A stretch of DNA of 64,000 bases from Flavobacterium notoginsengisoli (GCF_014207905.1 NZ_JACHLB010000002.1:496001-560000), one strand, 5' to 3'. Counted from the stretch's first letter, positions 36,205-44,804 are shown. Program-made: numbers and translations. Notes: a model not told the origin generated them from the sequence alone.

Positions 36205-36394
36205 AGACAAATACTAATAGTGATATCAATTTTTCTTTTCATAGTGTCCAAGAAATATGAATGGGATATAATTCCTAAAGTATATTTAATTAGCATTTAT
36301 AGATGAAATATCGTTTAGCTACTTCGGAATTCATCAGTACAAAATTAGGTAAAAAGGAGTTGCATGTAAAGTGAATATCAGAAGTATGAAAGAA

Positions 36395-36850
36395 TTATTT
36401 CTTTTTTTTGATAATCAAATGAGAAAGTGCAGGGTCGTGCAATATACGCTCAAATTCTGAATTTACAATTTCGGAGATATCCTCTTTAATCTGCAGATAA
36501 TTGCGTTCAATCATGGTATTGTTAATAATACGCACCGGGCTAATTCCCTGATATGAGTCTTCTTCTTTTTTAAGCTGCTCGTGATTATTGATTATTTCCG
36601 AATGGAATGCTTTGAGTTCAATTTTACAGTCTGGGTTATCGGCTGTAATGCCGACAAATTCACCGGAACTCAAACAGGAAATCTTCGAAGCAGGCACGGC
36701 AGCTTCCAGTTGTTTTGATCTGCTGATGGACGTATCTGAGCTGTTTATGGAAATGCTCTCACGATCCTGCATTATTTTTCCAAAGCGTTCGGAGAGCTGT
36801 TTTGCAGTATCACCATTTACCTGTCCGCTGATGATACGGATACTTAATAT
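36395..36850 (-). pseudogene. C-terminal fragment of MobC/VirD4-type coupling protein
   Basis: The frame reads SGQVNGDTAKQLSERFGKIM, then QDRESISINSSDTSIS, SKQLEAAVPASKIS, LSSGEFVGITADNPDCKIEL and ends in a basic KKKK tail. This is the conserved C-terminus of Bacteroidetes MobC/TraG coupling proteins that bring the relaxosome to the type IV channel. Everything N-terminal, including Walker motifs, is missing: an in-frame stop at 36851 and a change to traJ sequence on the opposite strand mark the break at about 36840. The piece left is about 150 residues of some 650. Confidence 0.88.
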
Positions 36851-37140
36851 TCATGATTATTGGAATTGTGGGGTACTTTACTGTGCCTTCCGTGGCCAAT
36901 TATATCGTGCATGCATCAGGAGGAAGCGCATTGGGACAGAAAGTGACAAGCTTGTTTGGCGGTTCAACTTCTACTGTCATTGGTGGTGCTGCCACTGCAG
37001 CAGGAATGGTAATGGATTCAATGGGAAGTGCAGCAGGCAGAATGAGCCAGAGCATGTCATCTTCAGCAGCTGCTTCGCCTTATTTTGAGGAAAAAGGAAA
37101 TTACATGAGCGAGAAGCTCAAGGGAAACTCTAAAAATTAA
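36841..37140 (+). pseudogene. C-terminal fragment of TraJ
   Basis: YLIFMIIGIVGYFTVPSVAN followed by YIVHASGGSALGQK is typical for the last membrane segment and tail of conjugative-transposon TraJ. An ATG at 36853 exists but a full TraJ has well over 300 residues; only the last hundred or so remain. It is the first piece of an otherwise ordered traJ-K-L-M-N run. The break is shared with the coupling-protein fragment on the other strand. Confidence 0.85.
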
Positions 37141-37152
37141 AAGCACTCGATT

Positions 37153-37776
37153 ATGTTTAGTAAAATGAAAAATATAGATACTGCTTTTCGTCATATAAGA
37201 GGATTTACAATGCTGGTTATTCTTTGCTGCGCTGCCATAACCTCTTATTCTATTTATAAAAGTTTCAGTTCCGTCGCTTTGATGCACGACAAGGTTTATA
37301 TCCTCGCAAATGGAAAGGCGCTTGAGGCATTTGCATCAGACCGTAAGGATAATGTACCTGTTGAAGCAAGGGATCACGTCAGGACATTCCATAAGTTTTT
37401 CTTCAGCCTTGACCCAGATGATAAAGTAATTAAAGCCAATGTTACCAAGGCCTTGTATCTGGCTGATAATTCTGTCAAGCGCATATACGATGATTTAAAA
37501 GAAAACGGATATTATTCGGGAATTATATCAGGAAATATAAGCCAGACTGTTATTGTAGACAGCGTCCGCATTGATATTAATGAATATCCCTATCGCTTTA
37601 AATGCTATGCCCGGCAGAACATCATAAGGACAACAAGCATATTGAACAGAAATCTGATTACAGAAGGAACGCTGCGAAATGTTTCAAGGAGCGATAACAA
37701 TCCGCATGGGTTTTTGATTGAACGCTTCAATACTCTTGAGAACAAAGATCTTGGAACAGTAAATCGAAAGCCATGA
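37153..37776 (+). CDS. traK: Conjugative transposon protein TraK
   Basis: 207 residues. One N-terminal membrane anchor (MLVILCCAAITSYSIYKSF) follows the typical start KMKNIDTAFRHIRGFT. The periplasmic part contains ILANGKALEAFASDRKDN and VEARDHVRTFHKFFFSLDPD, signature segments of Bacteroidetes TraK, a VirB8-like channel component. Length is normal. It overlaps the next gene by ATGA. Confidence 0.93.
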   Translation: MFSKMKNIDTAFRHIRGFTMLVILCCAAITSYSIYKSFSSVALMHDKVYILANGKALEAFASDRKDNVPVEARDHVRTFHKFFFSLDPDDKVIKANVTKALYLADNSVKRIYDDLKENGYYSGIISGNISQTVIVDSVRIDINEYPYRFKCYARQNIIRTTSILNRNLITEGTLRNVSRSDNNPHGFLIERFNTLENKDLGTVNRKP

Positions 37777-38225
37777 GAAGTCTGATGCGGAAACAAAGAC
37801 AGAATGTAAAGTCTTCAAGGTCATATCTGATGATCAGATTCTGGTGGGTAACAAAAATGAATAGGCTGACTAGAGACCTTTCAAATTCACAGCTTAAGTT
37901 TTCAGTAATCATTTTTGCGGCCCTTGCAACGATTTTATGTGTTTATAACGCATTGAGCGGTTTTCTGTCAGAAAGTCAAAAATCAATGAACATTGATGCA
38001 GTAAAAGTGCTTAAGCCATCTTATAGTGATGAGGTAGGCCATATCCATTCTCTGAATCTTCCATTTAACAAATATGCTGAGAGATCCAATCTCAGCAGAT
38101 ATATTGACAGTGTGATAAATGCGGCAGACTTAATCGATTTGTTTAAAAATCAAAATTCCAACGCTGAAGATTTTAGCAGCAGTCCGAAGCTCAACGAAAC
38201 GAATTCATCTAACTATAAAAAATAA
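37773..38225 (+). CDS. TraL-like conjugation protein
   Basis: 150 residues, between traK and traM where traL normally stands. A basic N-terminus is followed by one membrane helix (FSVIIFAALATILCVYNALS) and a polar tail with KYAERSNLSRYIDSV. TraL proteins of CTnDOT-type elements are usually near 100 residues and have this single helix. The start overlaps the traK stop. Assignment rests on position more than on sequence. Confidence 0.65.
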   Translation: MRSLMRKQRQNVKSSRSYLMIRFWWVTKMNRLTRDLSNSQLKFSVIIFAALATILCVYNALSGFLSESQKSMNIDAVKVLKPSYSDEVGHIHSLNLPFNKYAERSNLSRYIDSVINAADLIDLFKNQNSNAEDFSSSPKLNETNSSNYKK

Positions 38226-38229
38226 GATT

Positions 38230-39516
38230 ATGGAACATAAAACACTTTCAGCCAGAGAGAAAAAGAATCGCAGTATGATGCTGGTTCTTCCACTGCTTGT
38301 TCTTCCATTTATAACCATGCTGTTCTGGGTGCTTGGAGGAGGCAAAGGAACAGAAAATCCAATTTCAGGAACTGAAAAAAAGGGATTTAATATGCTGCTT
38401 CCAAATCCAAAACTAAAGGAAGATTCCAGTTTGGATAAAATGAGCTATTATGACCAGGCATCAATTGATTCTATAAAACTGCAGGAACAAAAAAAGAAAG
38501 ATCCTAATTATTCGGTTGGTGCGGAAGATAATGATAATCTTGAATCAAAACGTTTTTTTGATACGGATGAGGTTGCATGGAATGATAAACAAAACGGACT
38601 GAAAACAGACTATTTCAAACCAGAGAATGAAAAGAAGATGTACCAGAAACTTGAAGCGCTCCAGAAAGCTATTGCGGAACCTCCAAAAGAATATCAGAGC
38701 GGTCAGGATATGAGGGAATTTCAGTACCAGAAAATGCCTCACGGTGAATCAGCCGAGTTAAAAAATCTTGAACAGCTCATGGCAGCCATGAGTGCGCCTT
38801 CTGAGCCTGATCCTGAACTTGCCCAGCTTGGCGGCATGCTGGAAAATATTCTGGATATCCAGCACCCAGAACGTGTACAGGAGAAACTGCGTCAGAACTC
38901 AAAGCTTCAAAAAGGAAAAGTTTTTTCAGTGAACAGAAAAGCTGAAGAGCAAAACCTGAGCTCTCTTCAGACCAACAAAGTAAATTATGAGCAGTCAGCA
39001 AATTCATTTTATTCGCTTGATGGTGAAATCAACGATGAACAAAATCAGAACGCAGTTGAGGCAGCGGTTCATGAAACGCAGACGATTGTCAACGGTTCTA
39101 TTGTAAAAATCAGACTTGCAAGTGACGTTTTTATCAATGGCGTACTAATTCCAAAAAACAGTTTCGTTTTTGGGACAGCGTCACTTAAGGGAGAAAGGCT
39201 TGAAATAAAGATCAATACCATAAAATACCAGAATTCCATTTTCCCGGTTGAACTATCCGTCTTTGATATAGACGGCATTAAAGGCATTTACATTCCTGGA
39301 ACCATAAACAGGGATGTAGCAAAAGCATCCGCTGACAGGTCCATGCAGAGTATTGGACTGGCAGGAGTCAGTGATTCTTGGGGAGCTCAGGCGGCAGGAA
39401 TGGGAGTGGAGGCAGCCAAATCACTTTTAAGCAGGAAAGTTAAGCTGATAAAAGTAGCAGTCAAGGCAGGTTACAAAGTGCTTCTCTACGATGAAAAAGA
39501 AAAGAATGAACAATAA
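38230..39516 (+). CDS. traM: Conjugative transposon protein TraM
   Basis: 428 residues. MEHKTLSAREKKNRSMMLVL starts with a membrane anchor, then a proline and charge-rich linker, and a C-terminal domain with IVNGSIVKIRLASDVFINGV, LIPKNSFVFG and IKGIYIPGTINRDVAKASAD. This is the VirB10-like TraM that spans inner and outer membranes. Length is normal and the frame is intact. Gene order traK-L-M-N is the standard one. Confidence 0.93.
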   Translation: MEHKTLSAREKKNRSMMLVLPLLVLPFITMLFWVLGGGKGTENPISGTEKKGFNMLLPNPKLKEDSSLDKMSYYDQASIDSIKLQEQKKKDPNYSVGAEDNDNLESKRFFDTDEVAWNDKQNGLKTDYFKPENEKKMYQKLEALQKAIAEPPKEYQSGQDMREFQYQKMPHGESAELKNLEQLMAAMSAPSEPDPELAQLGGMLENILDIQHPERVQEKLRQNSKLQKGKVFSVNRKAEEQNLSSLQTNKVNYEQSANSFYSLDGEINDEQNQNAVEAAVHETQTIVNGSIVKIRLASDVFINGVLIPKNSFVFGTASLKGERLEIKINTIKYQNSIFPVELSVFDIDGIKGIYIPGTINRDVAKASADRSMQSIGLAGVSDSWGAQAAGMGVEAAKSLLSRKVKLIKVAVKAGYKVLLYDEKEKNEQ

Positions 39517-39533
39517 CTTTAAACTAAAAGAAA

Positions 39534-40364
39534 ATGAAAAATTTAAAGACACTAATTATCACATTTATTTTTCTGGCTGGTTTTTCAGTTTCAGCGCAGT
39601 ATGATGCTAAAGCTGAATTTAATAATATACAGCTTAGCTATTCAAAAACCACAAGCATTTTATTTCCGTATCCGGTAAAAAGCCTGGATGTCGGAAGCCG
39701 TGATGTTCTGGTGCAGAAAGCTAAAGGAGTGGAAAATATACTGCTTCTTAAAGCTGACAAGCAGAATTTTCCACAGACTAACCTGACTGTTGTAACTTCC
39801 GACGGTAATCTTTACAGTTTCATTTTAAATTTTGATGATCTGTGTCCTACATTAAATGTGGATGCGCGGTTACGAATTGGTGACGATAAATCGCTGCTGT
39901 TTTCTCTTGAGAACGAAAACCAGAAAGAAATAAAAGAATATGCCCTGCTTGCTCTATCCAAGAAAAATAAGGTAAGCGGACTGGGTTCAAAAAATGCAGA
40001 AATTGAGTTTAAGGTTGACGGCATATTTATTCATCAGGACGTGATGTATTTCAGAGTGTTTTTAGGGAATGATTCCAGAATTAATTACGATGTGGACCAG
40101 CTTCGTTTTTTTATCCGAGACCAGAAAAAATCCAAAAGAACTGCAGCTCAGGAAATAGAAAAGACACCGCTTTTATGCACCGGAGAATTTAGCAGGATTT
40201 CCGACAAATCACAAACTATAGTAGTTTTTGCCTTATCTAAATTTACGATACCGGAAAAGAAGAAATTCACAATGCAGGTCTTTGAGAAAAATGGAGGCAG
40301 GCATCTGGAACTTAACATAAAGAACAGGCACCTGGTTAATCTTGAAATACTGGGTAACCTATAA
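39534..40364 (+). CDS. traN: Conjugative transposon protein TraN
   Basis: 276 residues with a signal peptide (IITFIFLAGFSVSAQ). The N-terminal domain (SKTTSILFPYPVKSLDVGS) and VDQLRFFIRDQKKSKRTAAQ are typical of TraN, the VirB9-like outer-membrane part of the channel. Length is slightly short against the 290 to 330 common for the family, but no break is visible. Last recognisable tra gene here; traO, traP and traQ do not follow. Confidence 0.92.
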   Translation: MKNLKTLIITFIFLAGFSVSAQYDAKAEFNNIQLSYSKTTSILFPYPVKSLDVGSRDVLVQKAKGVENILLLKADKQNFPQTNLTVVTSDGNLYSFILNFDDLCPTLNVDARLRIGDDKSLLFSLENENQKEIKEYALLALSKKNKVSGLGSKNAEIEFKVDGIFIHQDVMYFRVFLGNDSRINYDVDQLRFFIRDQKKSKRTAAQEIEKTPLLCTGEFSRISDKSQTIVVFALSKFTIPEKKKFTMQVFEKNGGRHLELNIKNRHLVNLEILGNL

Positions 40365-40391
40365 TTAGTACTAATTTAAAATGTAAAGATC

Positions 40392-41195
40392 ATGAACGAG
40401 AAAAATGTGCAGTATCTGAAAGACAAGTTAAAATATACCGGCTTCGGAGAAACTTTCGATGCTGAATTAAGGGAGAATATCCTAAAAGGGGATAAAGATT
40501 TTAAAATGATCCATACCGGCATTATGAACAATGGTGTTCCTAACAGGGATACCGTTACCGTTGAACTGAATTTTAAAAAGTCCGATCAGAGCGATATGTA
40601 CTTTTTTAATTCCTATAAGGTGAATCTCCAGAAAGAGGATAATAAGCCGGGACTGGAGCAGACGTTTTATATAAACAGCGATAACACCAGCATTACACTC
40701 AAAGAAGCCTATAATTTGATGGAGGGCAGATCAGTTAATAAGGATTTAAAAACTAAAGAAGGAGAAACATATAATTGCTGGTTAAAATTTGACTTCAAAA
40801 ACAGTGAAAATGATGGAAATTTCAAATTACAGCATTATCATGAGAACTATGGCTATGATTTGGAGGCTGCGCTGGAAAAGCATTCAATCAAAGAACTGCT
40901 AACACCGCAGTACAAGGAAGATCTGATGAATTCGCTTAAAAAAGGAAACCTTCAGTCCGTAACTTTTGTTGTCGGCGGAGAGGAGAGAAAACAGTTCGTT
41001 GAAGCTAATCCGCAGTTTAAAACCATAAAGGTTTACGATTCTTCTTTACAGCGAATCAATGACCGAGAAAGCAAGACTGAGAAACAGTCCCAATCCAAAG
41101 AAAAGAGTGCAGAGCAGAGCACTAATAATGATGAGCCTTCTCAGAAAGAAAAAAAAAGTAATTCCCGTTCAAAAAAAGCAGGAAGATCGGTTTAA
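40392..41195 (+). CDS. Hypothetical protein of the element (paralogue of the next gene)
   Basis: 267 residues, soluble, with a K/S/E-rich tail. It shares a domain with the next gene: an AYNLMEGRSVNKDL segment, FKLQHYHENYGYDLEAALEK, DLMNSLKKGNLQSVTFVVGG and EANPQFKTIKVYDSSLQRI. This resembles the DUF3945-type regions found in Bacteroidetes conjugative elements, but I do not assign a family. Likely a gene duplication. It stands where traO to traQ would be expected. Confidence 0.65.
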   Translation: MNEKNVQYLKDKLKYTGFGETFDAELRENILKGDKDFKMIHTGIMNNGVPNRDTVTVELNFKKSDQSDMYFFNSYKVNLQKEDNKPGLEQTFYINSDNTSITLKEAYNLMEGRSVNKDLKTKEGETYNCWLKFDFKNSENDGNFKLQHYHENYGYDLEAALEKHSIKELLTPQYKEDLMNSLKKGNLQSVTFVVGGEERKQFVEANPQFKTIKVYDSSLQRINDRESKTEKQSQSKEKSAEQSTNNDEPSQKEKKSNSRSKKAGRSV

Positions 41196-41221
41196 GTTTT
41201 AATATTAATTAGAGTTCAGCT

Positions 41222-42253
41222 ATGTCTTCTGAAAACAATAGAGTAGAAAATGAGATAAAAGTCTGGCAGTGCAAGGAAGAAAAATTAAAATTTCTATTTC
41301 AGAACAGCCCTAATATAGAACGCTCTTTTGGCATAGAGAAACTGAAATTTTTTAAGATGCTCCTTTTTAAATATAAAAAGACGAAAGCTGTAGATGAAAA
41401 AATAACTCTCAGGTTTCTTAAGCATGAATATAATAAATTGAAGCATCAAGTCTATCCCAATATCATTGTTAGACTTGTAAATGAAGCGCTTAGTGCTGTC
41501 GCTTTTCAAAGGATAGATAAACAGGATTATCTTAAAGATTTGGAATTAAACAAGAAAACTTTAGAGGAACAGCTTATAAAAAGCGGTTTTCATGTGGCTT
41601 ATGGCAAAGTATTGGAGCATATGCAGGAGCAGCAGTTAAATTTTTCTATTCCTGTTTCTTATCACATCTCAGAGAATGAAAGACTTGAACATTCACTTCA
41701 ATTTGTAAAAGATGCGCAGGGGGCTTACCAATTTGATGGATTCAGATCAATTCTTTACACAGATTCGTCGCCATCCAGACGCTGTACACATTACTTTAAG
41801 AATGAGAAAACTGAGGGCTTCAGCGCTGCAGACGCATACGGAATGCTTGCGGGGAGAGCAGTCCTAAAAGTCGGAACTTGGAAACAGTTTAACTTCAACG
41901 ACAGGGATCTTAATGACAATTATAGAATGCATGAGTTTCCAGAATCGTATGGATACAATGTAAGCGATGCTTTAAGGACTGTTCCTCTTAAAAATGATGA
42001 TTATGAGGCAGTTGAATCCCTGGCCGATTCTTTGAAAAAGGGCAGGAGGGAAGAAGTTCTTCTTATGATACAAGGGAGAGAAATGAAGGTTTTTTTGGAA
42101 GCAAATCCACGCTTTAAAAACTTGAATTTTTATAACGACAGGATGCAGAAACTTAGTCTGGCGGAAATTAAAAACGGCTGTAAAATTAATCCGTTGCTAA
42201 AGCCTCAGCAAAATATTGAGTCGCAGACCGCAAAAAAATCTCATCATATGTGA
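41222..42253 (+). CDS. Hypothetical protein of the element, paralogue of the previous one
   Basis: 343 residues. The C-terminal 200 residues parallel those of the preceding protein: DAYGMLAGRAVLKVG, YRMHEFPESYGYNVSDALR, DSLKKGRREEVLLMIQGREM and EANPRFKNLNFYNDRMQKL. An extra N-terminal 120 residues are charged and helical. Function unknown. The pair is 26 bases apart and co-directional, so one operon. Confidence 0.65.
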   Translation: MSSENNRVENEIKVWQCKEEKLKFLFQNSPNIERSFGIEKLKFFKMLLFKYKKTKAVDEKITLRFLKHEYNKLKHQVYPNIIVRLVNEALSAVAFQRIDKQDYLKDLELNKKTLEEQLIKSGFHVAYGKVLEHMQEQQLNFSIPVSYHISENERLEHSLQFVKDAQGAYQFDGFRSILYTDSSPSRRCTHYFKNEKTEGFSAADAYGMLAGRAVLKVGTWKQFNFNDRDLNDNYRMHEFPESYGYNVSDALRTVPLKNDDYEAVESLADSLKKGRREEVLLMIQGREMKVFLEANPRFKNLNFYNDRMQKLSLAEIKNGCKINPLLKPQQNIESQTAKKSHHM

Positions 42254-42275
42254 TGTTTATTTATCTTATACAGTT

Positions 42276-42563
42276 ATGGAAAATCTTAATCTTTTATCGG
42301 GATTTTTTCAGGCAATCGAAAATGACTTCAGGATCAGCACAACTCACATTGCAATTTTTGCAGCCCTGCTTCAATTTCGTGCAAGCAAAGATTTTGTAAA
42401 TCCTATTCAGGCTTACAGCATAGAAATCCAGAGTATTGCTAAGATCATGTCTCATAAAACCTATCAAAAATGTATGCGTGAATTGGATGACTACGGTTAT
42501 TTGATTTATGTGCCTACTAAGAATAAGAACAGAAGGAGCAGTATTTATTTTCACTTGGAATAA
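42276..42563 (+). CDS. Winged-helix-like small protein
   Basis: 95 residues from ATG 42276; an upstream TTG frame overlaps the previous gene and is not needed. The pattern ISTTHIAIFAALLQFR, IEIQSIAKIMSHKTYQKCMR and ELDDYGYLIYVPTKNKNRRS looks like a winged helix-turn-helix of the replication-initiator type. It is paralogous to the protein at 42909. Probable DNA-binding role in element control. Confidence 0.6.
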   Translation: MENLNLLSGFFQAIENDFRISTTHIAIFAALLQFRASKDFVNPIQAYSIEIQSIAKIMSHKTYQKCMRELDDYGYLIYVPTKNKNRRSSIYFHLE

Positions 42564-42646
42564 GTTGTACTGTAAAAATTGAAAGTAGACAGAGTTTTGT
42601 TTTAAAGTAGATGATCAAATATTATAATGAGTAAAACCAGAATTTC

Positions 42647-42922
42647 ATGGAAGAATTTATAACGAAAGATGATTTAAGACAGTTCGGGCTTTACATGGCC
42701 GATACGGTGCGTACTGCTGTTGCGGAAGCATTTCAGCCAAAAAATATTGAGCGGGAATCTGAGTGGCTGAAAAGTAAAGCTGTCCGTAGGATGCTTGATA
42801 TTTCTGCAGGCTCGGTGCAGAATCTTAGAACCTCGCAAAAAGTACGTTTTAAAAAGGTACTTGGATCTTATTATTATAACAGGGAAGATATTCAAAAACT
42901 CTTTAGCGATGACAAAGTTTAA
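42647..42922 (+). CDS. Helix-turn-helix DNA-binding protein (excisionase-like)
   Basis: 91 residues. The C-terminal half has the HTH_17 pattern: EWLKSKAVRRMLDISAGSVQ, NLRTSQKVRFKKVLGSYYYN and REDIQKLF. Proteins of this type sit next to integrases of Bacteroidetes mobile elements and often serve as excisionase or regulator. It overlaps the next ORF by 14 bases. About 350 bases separate its end from the integrase gene on the opposite strand. Confidence 0.78.
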   Translation: MEEFITKDDLRQFGLYMADTVRTAVAEAFQPKNIERESEWLKSKAVRRMLDISAGSVQNLRTSQKVRFKKVLGSYYYNREDIQKLFSDDKV

Positions 42923-43229
42923 TAGATTAAAAGAAAGCCATATAATGAGTTTTTTGTCTATGTACGCTAAGGATCCCAAACTTAATGTCTGGCACCTGTC
43001 AATTTTGACAGCTATACTGGGGTTAGGATACAAGCAGGGGCAGAGGAGGAGGATAAAAGTAAGTCGCAGTAAAATTATGGAATTATCGCATGTGAACACT
43101 CTGCCAACTTATCATAAGTATTTTAAACAACTTCAGGATCTAGGATACGTTAAGTATACCCCTTCGTATCATCCTGGCTATAAGAGCGAAGTAAAACTAT
43201 GTAAAAAGAGGCTATCTCAAAATATTTGA
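42909..43229 (+). CDS. Winged-helix-like small protein, paralogue of the gene at 42276
   Basis: 106 residues from ATG 42909 (MTKFNRLKESHIM). A longer frame from 42795 overlaps the HTH gene and is less likely. The pattern LNVWHLSILTAILGLGYKQG, RSKIMELSHVNTLPTYHKYF and KQLQDLGYVKYTPSYHPG parallels the protein at 42276. Together with the HTH protein between them they form a small DNA-binding module. Its stop codon lies in the arm of a strong terminator. Confidence 0.6.
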   Translation: MTKFNRLKESHIMSFLSMYAKDPKLNVWHLSILTAILGLGYKQGQRRRIKVSRSKIMELSHVNTLPTYHKYFKQLQDLGYVKYTPSYHPGYKSEVKLCKKRLSQNI

Positions 43230-43242
43230 GATAGCCTCTTTT
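43204..43242. terminator. Bidirectional terminator between the small DNA-binding genes and the integrase
   Basis: AAAAGAGGCTATCTCAA pairs perfectly with TTGAGATAGCCTCTTTT around AATATT. It carries A- and T-tracts on both sides and lies between convergent genes. Confidence 0.93.
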
Positions 43243-43270
43243 AAGTTTGAATATGTCTTAAAAATATTTA

Positions 43271-44578
43271 TCAAGAAGAAATGTTGTATTTTTTCTTGAT
43301 TGCCTGGATTTCTTTTTCCAGTCTACTGAGAACTGCCAAGTCCGGCTTAGACATTTTAGGCTCAGTTTTATTGAGTTTTTTATTTAGAATTGACATTTCA
43401 CGGCCGATTGTTGCCTGTTCAGTTATGGCGTATGCTTCAGTCTGTTTTACTGATGCGTGGCCCAGTAGTTCTTTAACTACGTTTATAGGAACATTATTGT
43501 TTAATGTAACGGTGCTTCCAAAAGTGCGGCGCGCGATGTGAGTATTTAAAGTAAATGGAAATCCGCATAAAACTGCCACTTCTTTCAAGTATTCATTCAT
43601 TTTCTGATTGGATGAGACAGGCAGTACCGTTCCGCGCTGAATGCATAGCTTATGTTCTTTATATTTTTCAATGATTTTAAGTGCCTGAGGGAGCAGCGGG
43701 ACATTGGTTGTTGAGTTTGTTTTCTGTCTTTCGGACATAATCCAAAGGTTTCCGTCAATGCCTTCTTTGATATCACTTTTCTTTAATTGGTAAGCGTCTA
43801 TGTAAGCAAGTCCAGTGTAACATTGGAATACAAATACGTCCCTGACAACATTAAGCCTGTCAGTAGTAAAATAATGCCTTTCCAGTTCATACAGTTCCTG
43901 AGTGTTAAGCGGTTTCTTTACCAGTTTTGTTTTTCGCCCCTTAAAGTTCTTAAAAGGATCCTTTGTGATTAATTCCTTATCAATCGCGCGGATTACAATC
44001 TTTTTGAAATTTGCAATGTATTTTAGTGTAGTGTTATTGCTGCAGTCTCGCACTGTTCTAAGATAAAACTCAAAGTCTTTAACAAATTCGAGATTCAAAT
44101 CCGCAAATTCAACATCCTCTTTTTTAAACTTGAATTTAATAAAAGCAGTTAAATGGTTTTTAGTAATGGTAAACCTGTCAAGAGTGCCTTTTGCATATCC
44201 TTTTCCTAGAAGAGCCTTCATTTCGTCATTATGCTTTTGAAATTCTTCCAGAACCTTGATTTTTGGTGCTGTTCTTCCAAGAATTTGATCCATGATTTTT
44301 TCAGCAGTTATATGTTTTCCGCTGTAGAGCATTTCAGTTTTGATTTCATTGATTTTAATTGTCAGTGAATCAAGAAAGAAGTTTAAAGACTTTGCATCTT
44401 CTTTAGAGCCAACCGCTCGTTCGGTTTTTTGGTCCCATCTTGAATACTCCCATTTGCGTTTGGTTGATGCTTCTTTAGGGATGCCGTCTACGGTTATTCT
44501 AAAGTAAACCGTTCTAATTCTTTTGTCATTACTGGTTATTTTCATAAAGAAAACTAACCCAAAACTGTTTTCTAACAT
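43271..44578 (-). CDS. Tyrosine recombinase / integrase of the element (IntDOT-like)
   Basis: 435 residues, or 424 from the second ATG at 44545. An arm-binding domain (about 12 to 90), a SAM-like core-binding domain (110 to 215) and the catalytic domain are present. Visible catalytic residues are K286 (RQKT), H347 and R350 (HIARRTFGS), H374 (LLGHASV) and nucleophile Y383 (TEAYA). The first arginine of box I is replaced: TGLA with A258 where TGLR is usual. The CTnDOT integrase also lacks this arginine. It would move the 28.8 to 44.7 kb element. The gene end is convergent with the small DNA-binding genes. Confidence 0.93.
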   Translation of the reverse strand: MLENSFGLVFFMKITSNDKRIRTVYFRITVDGIPKEASTKRKWEYSRWDQKTERAVGSKEDAKSLNFFLDSLTIKINEIKTEMLYSGKHITAEKIMDQILGRTAPKIKVLEEFQKHNDEMKALLGKGYAKGTLDRFTITKNHLTAFIKFKFKKEDVEFADLNLEFVKDFEFYLRTVRDCSNNTTLKYIANFKKIVIRAIDKELITKDPFKNFKGRKTKLVKKPLNTQELYELERHYFTTDRLNVVRDVFVFQCYTGLAYIDAYQLKKSDIKEGIDGNLWIMSERQKTNSTTNVPLLPQALKIIEKYKEHKLCIQRGTVLPVSSNQKMNEYLKEVAVLCGFPFTLNTHIARRTFGSTVTLNNNVPINVVKELLGHASVKQTEAYAITEQATIGREMSILNKKLNKTEPKMSKPDLAVLSRLEKEIQAIKKKYNISS

Positions 44579-44678
44579 AATTCAGTCTTTTTAGATTAAT
44601 AAATGTAGAATTATAGCGTCAAAAAAACAAGTCGTTAACCTCGTTAACCCCTTTGGTTATAAGGGATTTATTCAATTT

Positions 44679-44725
44679 CTGTGGCAGTTTTTCGTGGAAA
44701 CCAAAAGTGCCACGATTCTGCCATA
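44679..44725. repeat. Candidate attachment-like site C with dyad
   Basis: CTGTGGCAG with TCGTGG at 44679 to 44697 is mirrored by TGCCACGATTCTGCCATAG at 44708 to 44726 across AAACCAAAAG. The right arm matches the core of sites A and B except for two bases. It lies 100 bases upstream of the integrase start and 145 bases from tRNA-Tyr. I read it as the integrase-side end of the element or its arm-binding sites. Confidence 0.55.
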
Positions 44726-44772
44726 GAGATTTTGAGCGGTTTTAAAAAATATGAAAAGCAGCATAAATGAAA

Positions 44773-44804
44773 AAAGCCTGCGAATCTTACGATTTGCAGG
44801 CTTT
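44773..44804. terminator. Terminator between tRNA-Tyr and the element
   Basis: AAAGCCTGCGAATC pairs with GATTTGCAGGCTTT (one G-T pair) around TTAC. On the minus strand it would end tRNA-Tyr transcription, keeping the element separate. Confidence 0.75.
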
